A DNA stretch of 32,901 bases from assembly GCA_039819065.1 (NCBI GenBank), contig JBCBSS010000085.1:1-32901 (forward strand), in the 5' to 3' direction. The notes beneath the pieces were generated by a model. That model saw only the letters and a list, made by a program, of their open reading frames with translations, did not search any database and was not told where the DNA came from. Shown here piece by piece: positions 30,827 to 32,901 of this stretch. Within the stretch, counting starts at the first letter, position 1, and each line of letters starts with the position of its first letter. The position numbers and the translations under genes were made by a program. The DNA is from JBCBSS01 sp039819065 (GTDB lineage Bacteria; Bacteroidota; Bacteroidia; Cytophagales; Cyclobacteriaceae).

Positions 30827-32149
30827 ATGGAAAACGAGAATATTAAGAATCTGAGGGAGGCATTGAAATTTTCACCTGATAACGTGCCTTTACGACTTCA
30901 TTTAGCCAATACATTACTTGAAAACAGTCTGATGGAAGAAGCTGAGCAAGAATATAAAATTATACTTGATCAGTCTCCTGCTAACCTGAAAGCCAAGGAA
31001 GGTTTGGCTCAGGTGTATTATAGCCAAGGTAAGCACTCTGCAGTGATCGTGATCGTGGAAGATCTTGTAGATACGGAAAACGAAAGTGCTGAAATACTAC
31101 TACTCTATAGCAAGGCGCTCTTCAAGGAAAATGACGTAGCCAGGTCTATGGAATATTATAAAAAGGCATTGGCTCTTGATCCTGATAAGACAGATGATGA
31201 GTTGGACGCCAACCTTAGGAACAAAGGTGGCTTCGAAGGAGAGGTAGAGCAGTTTCTGGAAGAATTGGAGGAAGAAGCGGGAAGGTTAGAGCGGCCCAAG
31301 ATCAACTTCGATGATGTGGGGGGAATGGACAAAGTGAAAGAAGAGATCAATATCAAAATCATCCAACCATTGAAACATCCTGAATTGTATGAAGCTTATG
31401 GTAAAAAGATAGGAGGTGGCATTCTACTCTACGGCCCTCCGGGTTGTGGTAAGACGCACATTGCCAGGGCTACAGCCGGTCAGGTGAAGGCTAAATTCAT
31501 CCCCGTTGGCATTAGTGATGTATTGGATATGTGGATTGGGAATAGCGAAAGAAACCTCCACAACATATTTGAATTGGCTAGAAATGAAGCACCTTGTGTG
31601 CTTTTCTTTGATGAAATAGATGCGTTGGGAGCCAGCCGATCTGATATGCGCCAATCCGGTGGTAGACATTTGATCAACCAATTTCTTTCTGAACTCGATG
31701 GTGTAGAATCTTCTAACGATGGTGTGTTGATACTTGGTGCCACCAATGCACCCTGGCATCTCGATCCCGCTTTCAGAAGACCGGGGAGGTTCGACAGGAT
31801 TATTTTTGTACAGCCTCCTGATATCGAAAGCAGGGAGAGTATTCTGGAGGTATTACTCAAGAACAAACCCCTGGGAGATATCGATTATGCCAGTGTAGCG
31901 AAGAAAGCAAAAGACTTTTCCGGTGCCGATCTGAAAGCGTTGATTGATTACGCTATTGAGGAGAAATTGCGTGCATCCATGAAAACCGGTGTGCCTGAGC
32001 CCATACAAACTAAGGACTTGGTCGGTGCATCGAAAATGATAAAGCCCTCCACTAAAGAATGGTTTACTTCTGCGCGTAACTATGCGTTGTACGCCAATGA
32101 TTCAGGGTTGTATGATGAAATATTGGAATACCTGAACATCAAAAAGTAA
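30827..32149 (+). CDS. TPR-AAA+ ATPase (VCP/FtsH-like AAA module with N-terminal TPRs)
   Basis: The 440-residue soluble ATPase has N-terminal tetratricopeptide repeats (about 1-120, for example ALKFSPDNVPLRLHLANTL and MEYYKKALALDPD). A short acidic linker (EQFLEELEEEAGRLERP) precedes a single classical AAA domain starting NFDDVGGMDKVKEEI. Walker A is GPPGCGKT (203-210), Walker B is VLFFDEID (258-265), and the arginine-finger region RRPGRFDR is intact. The GADLKALIDYAIEEKL helix is the sensor-2 part. No protease or membrane segment is visible. It probably remodels a protein target recruited by the TPRs. A TPR protein gene begins 35 bp downstream, so the two may form a complex. The cellular role is unknown. 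Confidence 0.9.
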   Translation: MENENIKNLREALKFSPDNVPLRLHLANTLLENSLMEEAEQEYKIILDQSPANLKAKEGLAQVYYSQGKHSAVIVIVEDLVDTENESAEILLLYSKALFKENDVARSMEYYKKALALDPDKTDDELDANLRNKGGFEGEVEQFLEELEEEAGRLERPKINFDDVGGMDKVKEEINIKIIQPLKHPELYEAYGKKIGGGILLYGPPGCGKTHIARATAGQVKAKFIPVGISDVLDMWIGNSERNLHNIFELARNEAPCVLFFDEIDALGASRSDMRQSGGRHLINQFLSELDGVESSNDGVLILGATNAPWHLDPAFRRPGRFDRIIFVQPPDIESRESILEVLLKNKPLGDIDYASVAKKAKDFSGADLKALIDYAIEEKLRASMKTGVPEPIQTKDLVGASKMIKPSTKEWFTSARNYALYANDSGLYDEILEYLNIKK

Positions 32150-32184
32150 CAAACCCCGTACATTCTAATTTTAACTGGTAATTA

Positions 32185-32901
32185 ATGGTAGATAATTATA
32201 TCAAGCGCGCACAAGTCTTGATGGAGACCAATCGCTTTTCGGAAGCGAAAAAGGAACTCAAAAAGGCCTTATCATCGGATCCCAACAACGTAGATGTACT
32301 CTCTCTTTTGGCCATTTGCTCTTCGGAAAGTGAAGAACACGATAAGGCCAATGAACTGATGCAGCGTGCCATAGGTATACGACCAGATGACCCCAATTTA
32401 CTTTACACGTATTCACGTATTCTACTTGAGCAGAATGACGTAAAGAATGCGTTAGTGCATATTAAAAATGCCATTGCTATATATCCCTATAGTGCGGATT
32501 TCTTTTACATTTTGGCTGCCATTCACCTGTATAAAAAGGAATGGCAGGATGCGCTTGACAATGCCAATAAGGGGTTGGAGATAGAAGCTGATCACTTGGG
32601 CTGTTTGAATGTCCGTTCTACCGCACTGAATAAATTAGGGAAGAAAGGTGAGGCCTTCGATACCATAAAAGAAGCACTCAACCAAAATCCTGAAAACGCT
32701 TACACTCATGCTAACCACGGATGGGGGCTGCTAGAACGAGGTGAGCATAAGAAAGCTTTGGAACATTTTAGAGAGTCATTGAAGCTGAACCCCAACTTTG
32801 ATTTGGCTAAAGCAGGTATGGTAGAAGCTTTGAAGGCGAAGTATCCATTGTATAAGCTTTTCCTGAGGTACGCCTTCTGGATTAGTAATATGAAGAGCCA
32901 A
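32185..32901 (+). CDS. TPR-repeat protein, 3' end beyond the window
   Basis: The frame from ATG at 32185 (MVDNYIKRAQ) is open to the last base, giving at least 239 residues. It is made of tandem TPR units, for example SEAKKELKKALSSDPNNVDVL, then DKANELMQRAIGIRPDDPNLL, KNALVHIKNAIAIYPYSADF and KKALEHFRESLKLNPNFDLA, about five to six repeats. The final visible part, YPLYKLFLRYAFWISN, is aromatic and hydrophobic and may be the start of a membrane region. It follows the TPR-AAA+ gene by 35 bp in the same direction and is probably its partner. Function unknown. Confidence 0.88.
   Translation, partial: MVDNYIKRAQVLMETNRFSEAKKELKKALSSDPNNVDVLSLLAICSSESEEHDKANELMQRAIGIRPDDPNLLYTYSRILLEQNDVKNALVHIKNAIAIYPYSADFFYILAAIHLYKKEWQDALDNANKGLEIEADHLGCLNVRSTALNKLGKKGEAFDTIKEALNQNPENAYTHANHGWGLLERGEHKKALEHFRESLKLNPNFDLAKAGMVEALKAKYPLYKLFLRYAFWISNMKSQ

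Overview
The window is a chromosomal segment from a member of the Bacteroidota, most likely order Cytophagales (inference). The gene content fits: nqrABCDE, rplM-rpsI-rpsB-tsf, DUF3108 and putative-aminopeptidase proteins, and a ferredoxin/siroheme sulfite reductase locus. Several promoters match the Bacteroidota pattern TTTG/TTG, about 20 nt, TAnnTTTG. Shine-Dalgarno sequences are mostly absent. The sequence is mostly housekeeping. The unusual content lies in the control regions and in two repeat-rich gaps.

Layout: recA (-) at the left edge; an envelope-type trio (predicted outer-membrane protein, membrane-anchored putative aminopeptidase, DUF3108 protein); a PhoB/PhoR-like two-component pair; an RluA-family pseudouridine synthase; rplM-rpsI-rpsB and tsf, each block closed by a clear intrinsic terminator. 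On the minus strand follow a tightly coupled sulfotransferase-like plus class IV aminotransferase pair, a palindromic intergenic element, and a sulfur-assimilation operon (17.95 to 11.7 kb). Then come a coiled-coil protein (-), a tiny lipoprotein and cmk, nqrABCDE without nqrF, mnmA (-), a translesion-polymerase cassette dinB-dnaE (-), a repeat-dense 0.97-kb gap, and a TPR-AAA+ ATPase followed by a TPR protein cut by the window edge.

The most interesting part is the control of the sulfur operon, ferredoxin-metZ-[leader A]-sulfite reductase-cobA-siroheme synthase-APS reductase. The transcript begins with a recognisable SAM-I (S-box) aptamer. Its AU-only P1 helix overlaps the start codon of an unannotated 40-codon ORF that ends in eight consecutive cysteine codons and a stop (leader B). 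A second unannotated ORF of 37 codons, with eight Cys codons in a nine-codon block (leader A), starts one nucleotide after metZ. It is followed by a strong intrinsic terminator just before the sulfite reductase start, and one leader segment is perfectly complementary over 8 nt to the 5' arm of that terminator. This has the layout of a trp/his-type attenuator reading Cys-tRNA charging. Together they suggest a two-checkpoint circuit: SAM gates translation of the first Cys sensor, and a second Cys sensor inside the operon separately gates the expensive reductive branch. The logic is inferred; the ORFs, aptamer, terminator and complementarities are read directly.

Other points: a near-ideal promoter with overlapping palindromic operators on the dinB-dnaE cassette, apparently giving an almost leaderless mRNA; twin 14-bp palindrome-centred repeats before nqrA; and a HEPN-like C-terminal extension on the sulfite reductase.
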